Assembly: GCA_016931715.1 (NCBI GenBank)
Contig: JAFGEF010000123.1
Coordinates: 1-63,405 of the forward strand
From: Sedimentisphaerales bacterium
GTDB taxonomy: Bacteria; Planctomycetota; Phycisphaerae; Sedimentisphaerales; Anaerobacaceae
DNA length: 63,405 nucleotides
Direction of reading: 5' to 3'
Made by a program: the position numbers and the translations under genes. The notes beneath the pieces are model-generated. The model was not told the origin of the DNA. It searched no databases and worked only from the letters and a program-made list of their open reading frames with translations. This document shows, in pieces, positions 7,280 to 16,160 of this stretch (its first letter is position 1; the number at the start of each line of letters is the position of its first letter).

Positions 7280-8764
7280 TTACTTACCGAATCCGGACTT
7301 CTCCGCTCTTGTCATACTCGGTTCGGGTCCGCTGAAATGTGTAGAATCCAGTGCTTTCTGCTCTTGTTCTGTCAATGCCAGATCAGTTACAATTCTCGGA
7401 GTTATAAAGACTACCAGTTCAGCAACAGTTGTAGTCTCGCCTTCAAATTTGAAGAGATTTCCAAGAATAGGCAAATCGCCAAGCAGCGGGACTTTATTAA
7501 CTTGTTTTGTGGTGTCTTTCTTTCGCAGGCCTCCGAGTACTACCGCCTGGCCGTCATCTACCAATGCAGTCGTATCGACTTTTCGGGTGTCAACGATAGG
7601 TACATTGCTTGTGGAAACCTGGACTGAACCGACAACAATGCCGAATTCCGGCATGATGTGCAGTCTTATTTTGCCGTCTCTGGCAACCTGCGGCGTAACA
7701 TTCAGCTTGGTGCCCACTTCTTTGAACTTAACTGTTTCCGTAATATTGGAACCGTTTATTGTTCGTTCGACATAAGGATTTTCGGTTATTATCTGGAATA
7801 TCGCCGTTTCATTATCGAGAACCAGTATTCTCGGATTGGCAAGAAGTTTTGCATCAATTTTTTCCTTCTCGGCTCTTAATTGAGCATCAATATCGATATG
7901 TTCGTTCAGCACTCCGAAACGCAGGTATCCCTGTGTAGCATCTGCTGTCTTGCTTGTTCCGCCGCTGAATGAGCCTATAACGCCTGGATCGGTATGGCTG
8001 TTAAGAAAAGCATCGGCGCCGTCTCTGCTGATTGTTATGTCACTATCTGAGAAATTACCTGTCGAACCGAAGTTCGTTCTCCTGCCCGCATACCAGTCAA
8101 CGCCAAGATCGAGATTGTCCTCGGAAGTAATATCATAGATTCTGACCTCAACCAGAACCTGCTCAGTAATGCGGTCTATTTTCTCAATGAGTTTTGTAAT
8201 ATCCCTGATTTTTGGTTCTGTATCGGTAACAATCAGGTAGCTTGTGCCCTTTATGTATGAAACCTTTCCCTGTGCTGACAGGAATTTTTCCAGGGCTTCG
8301 ACTACCTGTACGATATCAGCGTATATTATTTCGTACGTCTCGGTGACAAGACGTTCCGCTATCGCAGGTATCTCATCTCTTGCAAGTATTCTTATAACGT
8401 TTTTACCTTTTAGATAGGCACAGCCGTGAACGTCAAGAATACTCTGTAACGCCTCTTCGACAGATACATCCGTGAGAGTAACTGTAACATTACCAGTGAC
8501 ATTCGGACTTATAATGAAATCGACATTCACCTGCTCTGCAAGCTGTCTTATTACCATCTCAATCGGGACGTCACTGACATCGATGGATACATTTTTCTGA
8601 ATCCGTAAGTCAAGCTCGCTGAGTTTTTCGGTTTCTTCAGTATTTTGTTCTCCAGTAATATTATCACCGGCTTCCTCAGCAAAAACAAAAACACCGCTAA
8701 AACAGATAACAATCCATGCTGTAAGTAATATTAACCTTAATGATTTTGAATTACAATTTTTCAT
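7280..8764 (-). CDS. pilQ: Secretin, outer-membrane pore of the pilus/type II secretion-like machine
   Basis: The 494-residue protein has a signal peptide (cut near residue 29), an STN/N0-like domain (about 55-125: IDVSDVPIEMVIRQLAEQVN), an N1/KH-like domain (about 140-200) and a secretin barrel domain (about 200-460). The hallmark VPLLGDLPILGNLFK is present near the C-terminus. Secretins form the outer-membrane channel for a type IV pilus or a secreted substrate. At under 500 residues it lacks AMIN domains and the extra N2/N3 repeats of long GspD proteins. It is the last gene of the cluster, after a GspB/PilP-like gene, and a strong terminator follows. Whether it is better called PilQ or GspD cannot be decided here; the pilMNO genes favour PilQ. 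Confidence 0.9.
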   Translation of the reverse strand: MKNCNSKSLRLILLTAWIVICFSGVFVFAEEAGDNITGEQNTEETEKLSELDLRIQKNVSIDVSDVPIEMVIRQLAEQVNVDFIISPNVTGNVTVTLTDVSVEEALQSILDVHGCAYLKGKNVIRILARDEIPAIAERLVTETYEIIYADIVQVVEALEKFLSAQGKVSYIKGTSYLIVTDTEPKIRDITKLIEKIDRITEQVLVEVRIYDITSEDNLDLGVDWYAGRRTNFGSTGNFSDSDITISRDGADAFLNSHTDPGVIGSFSGGTSKTADATQGYLRFGVLNEHIDIDAQLRAEKEKIDAKLLANPRILVLDNETAIFQIITENPYVERTINGSNITETVKFKEVGTKLNVTPQVARDGKIRLHIMPEFGIVVGSVQVSTSNVPIVDTRKVDTTALVDDGQAVVLGGLRKKDTTKQVNKVPLLGDLPILGNLFKFEGETTTVAELVVFITPRIVTDLALTEQEQKALDSTHFSGPEPSMTRAEKSGFGK

Positions 8765-8807
8765 AATAGTTCCTTTTTCCTAATTTTTATCTGGTCTATT
8801 TCACATC

Positions 8808-9614
8808 TCAGTGAACTTCTTTGTCCTTTTTCTCCGGCGCTATTTCTTCGGCTACCTTTTGTGTCCACCTTTTACCATCTTTTTCGAACACAATATAATC
8901 TTTGTGAATTTCCACAACAGCAGCACCATTGACTTTCTGGTTTAAATATATAATCTTATTTCCGATAACCACCGAAGGATTATCATTGCTATACAGGATA
9001 CTTTGTACATACATTATCCCGTTTTCAATATTACCTGTAATTGTTTCGTCTCCCGGATTATCAGATGTATTTTGCTCGCTTGCAGAGGAATTTCTTATTT
9101 TAAGCGGCAATGGATCAGGTATTTGCCATTCTATCTCACCGTAGGAAGATTTATTAACACCGGCAACTGCATCGTTTTCATTAGTATTACCTTCTGTTGA
9201 CTGAGGCGGCTTACTCAAAACCTGTCTGAACAGAAAAACCATTACGACAAAAAGAATCGGTATCATTACCATCATTATCTTTTGTCTTTTGCCTTCGGCA
9301 TTTGATTTCCCGTGGAATAGTTTGCTTTTTATCTTTTTAACAAAATCTGTGCCGGACTTTTTTTCGACTGAGTCTTTGCCGACATAGTCAGCACGCTTAT
9401 CGTTATTTATCTGCTGGGTGAGCTGATAGGGATTCGATGCCGTATGATTCTGCTGCTCTGATGCAGGTTTTCTGGAAGCGATTCCACCACCGGCTTTCGG
9501 TTGAGTGACATTCTGCGCTTCATCGCCTTGTGAAATCTCTCTGCTCTTTATCCTGAAGCCGGATAAGAATTCATTTTGAGGCTCCGCTCCATTTATTTCA
9601 TCATGCGTGCCCAT
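8808..9614 (-). CDS. Inner-membrane GspB/PilP-like assembly protein
   Basis: The 268-residue protein has a long polar, low-complexity cytoplasmic N-terminal part, one membrane segment (about 119-136: MMVMIPILFVVMVFLF) and a periplasmic C-terminal domain. That domain contains ILYSNDNPSVVIGNKIIYLN, NGAAVVEIHKDYIVF and KDGKRWTQKV, the pattern of GspB/GspC/PilP-type domains that link the inner-membrane platform to the secretin. It sits between pilO and the secretin, the usual place of pilP. AGGAG precedes the ATG. The N-terminal half is poorly conserved and unassigned. Confidence 0.7.
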   Translation of the reverse strand: MGTHDEINGAEPQNEFLSGFRIKSREISQGDEAQNVTQPKAGGGIASRKPASEQQNHTASNPYQLTQQINNDKRADYVGKDSVEKKSGTDFVKKIKSKLFHGKSNAEGKRQKIMMVMIPILFVVMVFLFRQVLSKPPQSTEGNTNENDAVAGVNKSSYGEIEWQIPDPLPLKIRNSSASEQNTSDNPGDETITGNIENGIMYVQSILYSNDNPSVVIGNKIIYLNQKVNGAAVVEIHKDYIVFEKDGKRWTQKVAEEIAPEKKDKEVH

Positions 9615-9670
9615 TTAGTTATCTCCTGACAAAATTGACATATCAATTATTGACATATTTTATTATCTTA

Positions 9671-10291
9671 TTAAAGCTTCGTGTCCGTAACTTTTTCAGC
9701 GACAACATCTTTTGCAATTGCAGCCTGCTGTTTCTGGACAAAACTGGCAACATCAAGAATTACCTGGAATGTTGCCTTGTCTTTATTTTGACTGCTTAAC
9801 ATAAATTCATTGATAAACAAAACAGGCTGATGCCTTTCGAGTGTATTCAAAAACAGTGCAAACTCCTGAAATCCTGCAACAAAACTGACTTTGATGTGCT
9901 TTTCAAATATGTTGTTGGGATCTGCAGAAACAGAAGAATTCTGTGCATCATAACTTTGAACATTGAACGATGTAATCTTGCTTTCATCCGCAATCTTGCC
10001 GAGATCAAAAGTCAAATCTGCAGCACTTTTATTATCAAGAACAAAACTGTTCAGTTTCTTTTGTAAAAGCTCAATTTCTTCATTTAAGCGAGCCTTTGTC
10101 TCTTCCTGCGCAGCTTTTTGTGCCATCTTATACTCCTGCTGCAAATTGACCAGCTCTTTTTCGGCATCTTCTCTTTTTTTGTTTTGAGGGCTCATCACAA
10201 ACAAATAAGCCAGAACAAAAACTACCAGACAAATGAGCCAGACCACAGCAGATACCTTCAGATATTTTTTATATGTCGTGATAAGAACCAT
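9671..10291 (-). CDS. pilO: PilO/GspM-like inner-membrane platform protein
   Basis: The 206-residue product has a single membrane segment (about 16-35: VVWLICLVVFVLAYLFVM), a coiled coil rich in Glu/Lys/Gln (about 38-85) and a periplasmic ferredoxin-like domain, the standard PilO layout. An upstream in-frame ATG at 10414 would overlap pilN by over 100 bases. The ATG at 10291 is preceded by AGGAATTATAGT and lies one base beyond the pilN stop codon, so it is the better start. PilO pairs with PilN to form the platform connecting PilM to the secretin. Confidence 0.8.
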   Translation of the reverse strand: MVLITTYKKYLKVSAVVWLICLVVFVLAYLFVMSPQNKKREDAEKELVNLQQEYKMAQKAAQEETKARLNEEIELLQKKLNSFVLDNKSAADLTFDLGKIADESKITSFNVQSYDAQNSSVSADPNNIFEKHIKVSFVAGFQEFALFLNTLERHQPVLFINEFMLSSQNKDKATFQVILDVASFVQKQQAAIAKDVVAEKVTDTKL

Positions 10292-10292
10292 A

Positions 10293-10964
10293 CTATAATT
10301 CCTGCTTAAATAAACATTCAATCTGATAAGAGATAGTCTCCATCCCATCTTTTTCCACTGCTTTTCTTGAAAAATCGATTTTATCCAGTTTCGATCCAAG
10401 TACAGGAGAAGCATATAGACGTTCCCGGAAATCCTTTATTTGTTTACCATAGTCACCCTGTCCCTGATTACTGACCTGTAAAACCAGTTTTGTAACTGTT
10501 ACATCTTTTGTTTCTGCACTGTTAGATTGATTATTATTCGAAACCGGTTTCTTCATTCTTTCGTGTTCAACTTCAAGCCCGGTTAAAATAACAGAAGCAG
10601 GCATTTCCTCAATCAGTATCGACATCACGGGCGACCACTGAGTAAATTTACCAATGGATGATTTCACTTCAGTCAGACATGTATTGTAAAAAGATTTCTT
10701 TCTCTCCATATCCCTTTTTATAGCGACGGCATCAGATAATTGAGAAATGTTTGCAGCCAGTTTTTGTATATCATGCTGTTTCAGTCTGGTGACAACCTTG
10801 CTATGCCAATGAAGTCCACATAAAGATATTGCTATAAGAAGAGGTACCACAGAGGTTATCAGGACTATAGCTGCACCTATCGGCTTGTTCCTTGACGGGA
10901 TACCTTGTCCTTTTAACAAGTCAATTGTAAACATAGATTCATTATTAATAGAGTTTTGTTTCAC
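10293..10964 (-). CDS. pilN: PilN-like inner-membrane platform protein
   Basis: The protein begins at a GTG codon (10964); an ATG 10 codons further in is an alternative. It has a short cytoplasmic N-terminus with MFTIDLLKGQGIPSR, where PilN proteins carry the motif that binds PilM, then one membrane segment (about 29-48) and a coiled coil followed by a ferredoxin-like periplasmic domain. It lies between pilM (20 bases upstream) and pilO (one base downstream). Sequence similarity in this family is low, so the call rests on length, topology and order. Confidence 0.8.
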   Translation of the reverse strand: MKQNSINNESMFTIDLLKGQGIPSRNKPIGAAIVLITSVVPLLIAISLCGLHWHSKVVTRLKQHDIQKLAANISQLSDAVAIKRDMERKKSFYNTCLTEVKSSIGKFTQWSPVMSILIEEMPASVILTGLEVEHERMKKPVSNNNQSNSAETKDVTVTKLVLQVSNQGQGDYGKQIKDFRERLYASPVLGSKLDKIDFSRKAVEKDGMETISYQIECLFKQEL

Positions 10965-10984
10965 TTTTTAATCCATGAATAAAT

Positions 10985-12070
10985 TTAAACCGTTCTCATA
11001 GCAAGTCCGGCCGCTACCACCATGGAATGGCCGGTCTTATTAAGAATGTCTCTGCATTCCTGCGATGCTTCACATCGTATATTGCCGAAAGGATTCCATA
11101 AAACAACTTCCGCTCCAAACCGGCAATTTAATAATGAAATAAAACCACTGGCGCTTGCAAAACCACCGCAGACAAATATCTTTTGTACAGGCACTGATTT
11201 TTCCTGTGCGGCGTAAAAACGCAACGCCTCTGAAACACCGGTTATTAACTGCTCAGAAGCTTTTTCCATGCTGTTTTTAATCTCATCCGCCATTTCTTTA
11301 GAGTCATTAAATAAAATCGAAAAAAGTTCATACCTGGAAATATTGACATCATTTATAATTTGCGAGATGATATCTTCCCCGGCACAACTCGTATCTCGTA
11401 TGAAAGGCCAGCCTTCTTTATTCAAAATCGCCAGAGTAGTACAGGAAGCACCGACATTCAGAATAGCAGATGCCTGTTTATCCCGGCTGTCGGCCAAACC
11501 ATTGAAACAGTTCAACATAGCCAGGCCGTCAACATCCATAAGAACACATTTGAGACCGGCTTCTTTAGCATATTGTGTCTGATTTGCGATAAGGTTATTT
11601 GTAGCAGCTACAAAAATTCCTTTTGTCTTGCCGTCACTATTAGACATAAGCTGATAATCAATGGCCGCTTGTCCGGCGTTAAACGGGCAAACTACTTCTG
11701 CCTCAAGGGTAATTGCACTTTCAATTTCCTCATCCGGCAATGTAGGAAAAGCAAAATCACGAACAGCAACTTCAGGGCCGTTCACTCCGCAAACAGCGAG
11801 ATTTGTGTTTTGTTTGGTTTTAATTTTTAGCCCTGCGGCTGTGCAGCAATCACGAATGGCATTGACAATATTTGTATTATTTCTGCTATAAGTCTCTCTG
11901 GAATAATTGGAATTGTTTTCCGAATCCGCCGCGATTTCAGCGATACCGGCGGCTTTAATTTTATAGCCCTCGCTGTCTTTATTCAGAACGATTATCTTAA
12001 CCGCGGATGAGCCTATATCCAATCCTATAACGTCATTTTGCTTCAAATTTATCGTTTTCTTGAAATCCAT
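10985..12070 (-). CDS. pilM: PilM, actin-like cytoplasmic ring protein
   Basis: The 361-residue protein has the actin/FtsA-like fold signatures of PilM: phosphate 1 loop VIGLDIGSSAVKIIVLN near the N-terminus, a second phosphate loop ASAILNVGASCTTLAILNKE, and FVCGGFASASGFISLL near the end. PilM forms a cytoplasmic ring that binds PilN and the assembly ATPase. The start lacks an obvious ribosome-binding site. It leads the pilM-pilN-pilO-GspB/PilP-secretin group, and is separated by 180 bases of AT-rich DNA from the PilX-like gene upstream. Confidence 0.9.
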   Translation of the reverse strand: MDFKKTINLKQNDVIGLDIGSSAVKIIVLNKDSEGYKIKAAGIAEIAADSENNSNYSRETYSRNNTNIVNAIRDCCTAAGLKIKTKQNTNLAVCGVNGPEVAVRDFAFPTLPDEEIESAITLEAEVVCPFNAGQAAIDYQLMSNSDGKTKGIFVAATNNLIANQTQYAKEAGLKCVLMDVDGLAMLNCFNGLADSRDKQASAILNVGASCTTLAILNKEGWPFIRDTSCAGEDIISQIINDVNISRYELFSILFNDSKEMADEIKNSMEKASEQLITGVSEALRFYAAQEKSVPVQKIFVCGGFASASGFISLLNCRFGAEVVLWNPFGNIRCEASQECRDILNKTGHSMVVAAGLAMRTV

Positions 12071-12249
12071 AGGTTATTTAATCGGCTTAAAAGGAATGTG
12101 ATTTTACTTAAAAATGAAAAAAGAAATGATTTAAATAATTTATTATTTTTTTGCACGAATTCTGAAAAATAATAATATATTATTTAATCCCATACAAAAA
12201 GCAGAAATATTATGGGAGCTTATGATAAACACGGGCAGAGTAAATAACC

Positions 12250-14001
12250 TTATTGACTTACTCTATAATCATGCCAGCCTGCCGGCGCCGGAATAAATTT
12301 TCCCTGCAGCCAGATATCACCGGGCAATATCCCCTCAAGCACCCTGTCGTCGAAGTAATAATTCTTGAGATAACCATTTGAACCAATCATACCAACAACA
12401 CCTCTGATTGCCTCAGTGATTGTACCTCGCAGAATTAAATCATCCTGTGGCGGGCTGTACGCTTTTCTGTTTCCGACATTTTCAGCGCCCCACCCTCCGC
12501 CGCCTACTGTCAGAGCTGCTTCGACAACTGTCGGATCAGGTAAAACTCTGTTATATTGCTTGCTGCCGCCTGAACGAGCTATCGGCACATATACAAGCCC
12601 GGCTATATTTCCTCCTCCGCTACCATCTGTCGGGTAGCTGGCGGACAATCCGGGATCAACAACCTTAATCACGCCCTGGGCAACAAGCCCGAGAATATTA
12701 GTATTATCATCAGACGGTTTTCCATCAGCATCATGCGGGCCATCAAGATTAATTGAATCAGCAATCCAAATATTACCCGTAGCAATTATAGAAATTTTTC
12801 CCTTTACCAACTGGTCACCGTTATGTTCGGTCTTGTCCCCGCCAATGATAACATTTCCATTAACATAAATCTGTCCGCCCGGCTCTGACTCTACACCGCT
12901 GAAACTCTGCGTAACATAGGTATCATCAACCTGACATGTAAACCTCTTACCGCTCGTTTCAGCATCTGACGGCATATAATGATAACTATATATATTGTAT
13001 TTCTCATATATACTTCCATCGGTACCGGCTTTTATCTTATAGTCGTAAGAGCCGGCATATTTGCCTCGAACAGTACAATCATTTGTAATGCGGACTTTAC
13101 CAACGCCGTCTTCAACGAAAAATTCGAGCTGAACTGCAGCATAACGATTCGATACAGATGTAGAAGCGACAGGTATAAATCTATACGATGCGTTAGTACT
13201 GTCTTCAAAACGGTCTATTTTATCCTGTACAATATCCTCGTCTGTCACTTTATTATCAGGCTGATCGAAATAAATTCCTTCATCAAACACCGATATTGCA
13301 GAAGAATATTTGTCAGGCCCGGTGCCTCCCTGATATCTCGATTCCCCCATGCTGACAGGCTGCAAAAATTGAGGATTACCTTTAATGTGAATATCAATTT
13401 TATCCGGGCTGTCTTCATAGTCATTAACATGCAGAGGCATGTCAATAATCTCGCTATCAGCAAAAAACACCGCTTGTGTATCTGTACTTGACGTCGGGAT
13501 ACGGCACATTCCCATATCCCAGCCGCTTATCGCCTGCACAACAAGAACATCGACTGTTCGTGAAAATGAGCCGTTTTGACCAACAGAAACAATCCTATAA
13601 ACCGGGCGGGAACCGACAAATGTATAAAGCTCTATATTATAATTACATCTTCCCTGCGCAAAATTCAGTGCCCCTGAAACAGCAGGATCTTCCAGATATA
13701 ATGCGCTTAACATATCCTTCTGCTGGCTCATCCAAAAAACCGCACTTTCATAACCTGCCTCTGCCGCAAGCATGGAAATTGTCTCGTTTTTTAATTTTGC
13801 TGCTTTATGCCTGACACCGTAAGCAACTGTAAGCATGCCCAAACCCAAAGCAGACAAAACAACCATGCAAACCGTAACCAGGACAAGCGCTGAGCCTTTA
13901 CGCCTGTTATTATTCGCAGATATATAAACGCCATTCTCCGTTTTTCGATATTCCACTGCTTCAATCCTCCAAATTACAGTCATCAAACTTACCTTGGCCA
14001 A
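12250..14001 (-). CDS. PilX/minor-pilin-like membrane protein with large exported domain
   Basis: The 583-residue protein has a short polar lead, then RRKGSALVLVTVCMVVLSAL, a hydrophobic helix like that of PilX/PilK-type minor pilins, followed by MLAAEAGYESAVFWM, the usual continuation of such N-termini. The remaining 480 residues are polar, rich in Gly/Ser/Asn/Tyr, with repeated beta-like pieces (ITGNIW-type and AIRGVVGMIGSNGYLKNYY), as in PilX-family proteins that hold long exported regions. It overlaps the preceding pilin gene by 13 bases, so translation is probably coupled. It probably sits at the pilus tip or primes assembly; this is inferred from family and position. Confidence 0.75.
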   Translation of the reverse strand: MAKVSLMTVIWRIEAVEYRKTENGVYISANNNRRKGSALVLVTVCMVVLSALGLGMLTVAYGVRHKAAKLKNETISMLAAEAGYESAVFWMSQQKDMLSALYLEDPAVSGALNFAQGRCNYNIELYTFVGSRPVYRIVSVGQNGSFSRTVDVLVVQAISGWDMGMCRIPTSSTDTQAVFFADSEIIDMPLHVNDYEDSPDKIDIHIKGNPQFLQPVSMGESRYQGGTGPDKYSSAISVFDEGIYFDQPDNKVTDEDIVQDKIDRFEDSTNASYRFIPVASTSVSNRYAAVQLEFFVEDGVGKVRITNDCTVRGKYAGSYDYKIKAGTDGSIYEKYNIYSYHYMPSDAETSGKRFTCQVDDTYVTQSFSGVESEPGGQIYVNGNVIIGGDKTEHNGDQLVKGKISIIATGNIWIADSINLDGPHDADGKPSDDNTNILGLVAQGVIKVVDPGLSASYPTDGSGGGNIAGLVYVPIARSGGSKQYNRVLPDPTVVEAALTVGGGGWGAENVGNRKAYSPPQDDLILRGTITEAIRGVVGMIGSNGYLKNYYFDDRVLEGILPGDIWLQGKFIPAPAGWHDYRVSQ

Positions 14002-14687
14002 ATATTTCGTAAATATGTGGCGGTCATAATTTGAACAGACTCGTTATTGTCCGGATTTTTAAGAGTAATATTAATACGAACACTTCCCTGGCCGATGCCA
14101 TTCATAGTCGTATGACTGAAAGCGCTTTCCTGTGCATCGCTTATAGTAACATTTTCTGCAAGAATATTTGTAATTACATTAGCGGTGTTTTTTATGCCGG
14201 TACTGCCTGAAACTGCTCCAGGGGGATATGAACCGTAATCGACTTTCAATTTCTTATCTTCGATGTAAAAGAACGCATAGGCAGTCGCCATTTTTGACGT
14301 ATCCATCAAATTTTGACTGTCGGTCGAATCAATCTCTGTATCCCAATATCTGAATTCAACCGCATCTCCATGTACGATTTCTTCCGGGTCGTCCGTTTCC
14401 GGCAATGCAGGAGAATATACACCGCCATGTTCTTTATAAATTGTATAACAAAGACGATTCGATTTTCTTCCTGCATTGCCGAATTCCAGCGTAGTTACAA
14501 GTGCATCCTGTTTCATCTGATTATTTGCAGAGTTATAACATTTTTGCCAGGCACGATTACCGCCGACCAAGAGAACTCCAACACCTGAAATAACTATCAC
14601 ATTGATTGCAATAGCAACAACAATTTCAATCAATGTGAATCCATGTCTTCTGTTTTTATTCCGGTTTTTCATAATATTTCGCTTCAT
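13989..14687 (-). CDS. Type IV prepilin-like protein (PilW/GspJ-type minor pilin)
   Basis: The protein begins with a long basic leader and the prepilin peptidase site HGFTLIEIVVAIAINVIVI, cut after Gly with Phe and Glu5 following. The 232-residue length and the pattern of the globular part fit minor pseudopilins of the GspJ/PilW type. It is followed by the PilX-like gene with a 13-base overlap. No prepilin peptidase gene is in the window. Confidence 0.85.
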   Translation of the reverse strand: MKRNIMKNRNKNRRHGFTLIEIVVAIAINVIVISGVGVLLVGGNRAWQKCYNSANNQMKQDALVTTLEFGNAGRKSNRLCYTIYKEHGGVYSPALPETDDPEEIVHGDAVEFRYWDTEIDSTDSQNLMDTSKMATAYAFFYIEDKKLKVDYGSYPPGAVSGSTGIKNTANVITNILAENVTISDAQESAFSHTTMNGIGQGSVRINITLKNPDNNESVQIMTATYLRNIWPR

Positions 14688-14738
14688 ATTATTTCTTCAA
14701 ATGTTTTTCCATGTATTGAATCCGAATTATTCCAGTGA

Positions 14739-15269
14739 TTATCCGCCGCCCGCGTCAAGTCTGACAAAAGTAGTTAAAATAACAGGCTTAATATAGTCCA
14801 CTATCTGTGTGGTTTTATCTTCCTCGCGCAGCTTGCCGATTGATGCGTAAACACAAAGCTGTCGGAGCGTTACTTTCGCAGATTCATCATAAGAGACGTC
14901 CTTCGACATCAGGAGCACAAGCAGCAGATTTTCATCTATTGTAACACTGAACATAGTATTACGCAGCTTACTGCCCAGGCTATCACTTCCTTCGGGGTGA
15001 GCAGCCTCGATTGGAGAAAAACCAAGACCAAGACTTGCGGGATCATAATCTTCGGAACCTCCCTTGCTCATCCAGTCTTCGAGCAGTAACTGTGCTGTGC
15101 GTGTGGCTGATATTTGCGCCTGTGACATTTTGGAGTCACGAGCGGCGAAATATTGAAAATTCAATGACCCGATAGCTATAATACATAAAACAACGGAAGT
15201 TGCTATCACCTCAACCAGTGTAAAAGCCGTCCTGCAGTTTCGTTTTGTATTAAACATTATCTTTCCCAA
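14739..15269 (-). CDS. Type IV prepilin-like protein (GspI/PilV-type minor pilin)
   Basis: The 176-residue product has the N-terminal methylation motif TAFTLVEVIATSVVLCIIAI; the residue before Phe is Ala instead of the usual Gly, which some minor pilins tolerate. The hydrophobic helix is followed by a small globular region. It starts the run of three minor-pilin genes, 52 bases before the next one, and follows a 340-base gap after the major pilin. Confidence 0.8.
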   Translation of the reverse strand: MGKIMFNTKRNCRTAFTLVEVIATSVVLCIIAIGSLNFQYFAARDSKMSQAQISATRTAQLLLEDWMSKGGSEDYDPASLGLGFSPIEAAHPEGSDSLGSKLRNTMFSVTIDENLLLVLLMSKDVSYDESAKVTLRQLCVYASIGKLREEDKTTQIVDYIKPVILTTFVRLDAGGG

Positions 15270-15610
15270 TTCTGTCTATTGAAACTTTTATTGGATTTGA
15301 ACACCCGCTATATAAAATATACACCATAAAAATCAAAATCAAAAAATATTATTTCTGAAATTAAAAATGTAATTTCCGCTTGTGAAAGCTTGAATCGTCT
15401 GTGTCAAAAGTGTTATTTTTCAATTTAAAACCAACAGTGACTATGGTCTCCTCTGCCATAGCCACTGTTATGTTTCATATGTGTGACCCGGGTCTGATAT
15501 TTTCAATTCGTTTCTATGTAAAGAAAAGTTTGATTTATCAGGAAGAAAAATTCATGCCATTTTTTTATGACAGGATTTTATAAACCTCCTCTACAGACTA
15601 TTCTACTCCA
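15270..15610 (-). terminator. Gap with a hairpin between the major pilin and minor pilins
   Basis: On the minus strand a near-perfect 14-bp stem (AACAGTGGCTATGG with CCATAGTCACTGTT, 15433-15469) is followed by GGTTTTAAATTG. It lies about 140 bases after the major pilin stop and could act as a partial terminator or processing/stabilising hairpin that keeps pilin mRNA more abundant than the minor pilins. No gene is seen in the rest of the gap. Confidence 0.5.
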
Positions 15611-16033
15611 TTATAGTTTTGTCCAGGCACCGGCTTCTGTCAACTGATACGAACCTGTAGGTTTATCAGCCTTGGCACTTGAGGCGGCATTAACTGTAAT
15701 TGTAGCAATACCACTTCCATTTACTGCGGTAATTACATAGCAATCAGATTCAAAATAAGTGCCTTCGCAGTCTGTAGCACTAAAACCTAATGCCGACTGT
15801 GTACCAGCAACACCGAGATTGCTGCCGACAAGACCCTGAGCAGTAGTAATGCTTGTTTCCGCAGCATAAGCACGAATCGCAGTACGGATTGTACCTGCTG
15901 TGGCATTTGCTTCCGACCATTTTGCCTTGTCAATACGTCCCTGCATCAGCGGAATAGCCACTGCGGCCAGAATTCCGACTATGAGGATGACCACCATCAA
16001 CTCTACCAGTGTAAAACCTTTTCTTCTTGTCAT
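15611..16033 (-). CDS. Major type IV pilin / GspG-like pseudopilin
   Basis: The 140-residue protein starts MTRRKGFTLVELMVVILIVG, a classical class III signal with cleavage after Gly6 and Glu5 of the mature pilin, followed by AIPLMQGRIDKAKWSEANAT and a short globular domain. The ATG at 16033 follows GGAGAAATTAAA; an upstream in-frame ATG at 16057 is less likely. Only one Cys pair (about residues 97 and 104, CEGTYFESDC) is present. Position just after pilC and its size make it the main fibre subunit. Confidence 0.9.
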   Translation of the reverse strand: MTRRKGFTLVELMVVILIVGILAAVAIPLMQGRIDKAKWSEANATAGTIRTAIRAYAAETSITTAQGLVGSNLGVAGTQSALGFSATDCEGTYFESDCYVITAVNGSGIATITVNAASSAKADKPTGSYQLTEAGAWTKL

Positions 16034-16160
16034 TTTAATTTCTCCAAAAAAAACCATAAAAATATTTTGTTAAAAATCTCACTTTTACTTTTCTAAAATC
16101 GGCAAAATCCCCGGCCGACTGAATTAAAATCCACTATTATTTTTCATCAGATAGTCAATT

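Noticed and set aside
7119..7775. A 218-codon plus-strand frame opposite the secretin gene
   Set aside because: Antisense shadow of a clearly coding secretin; Ser/Pro/Thr-rich composition is typical of reverse-strand frames.
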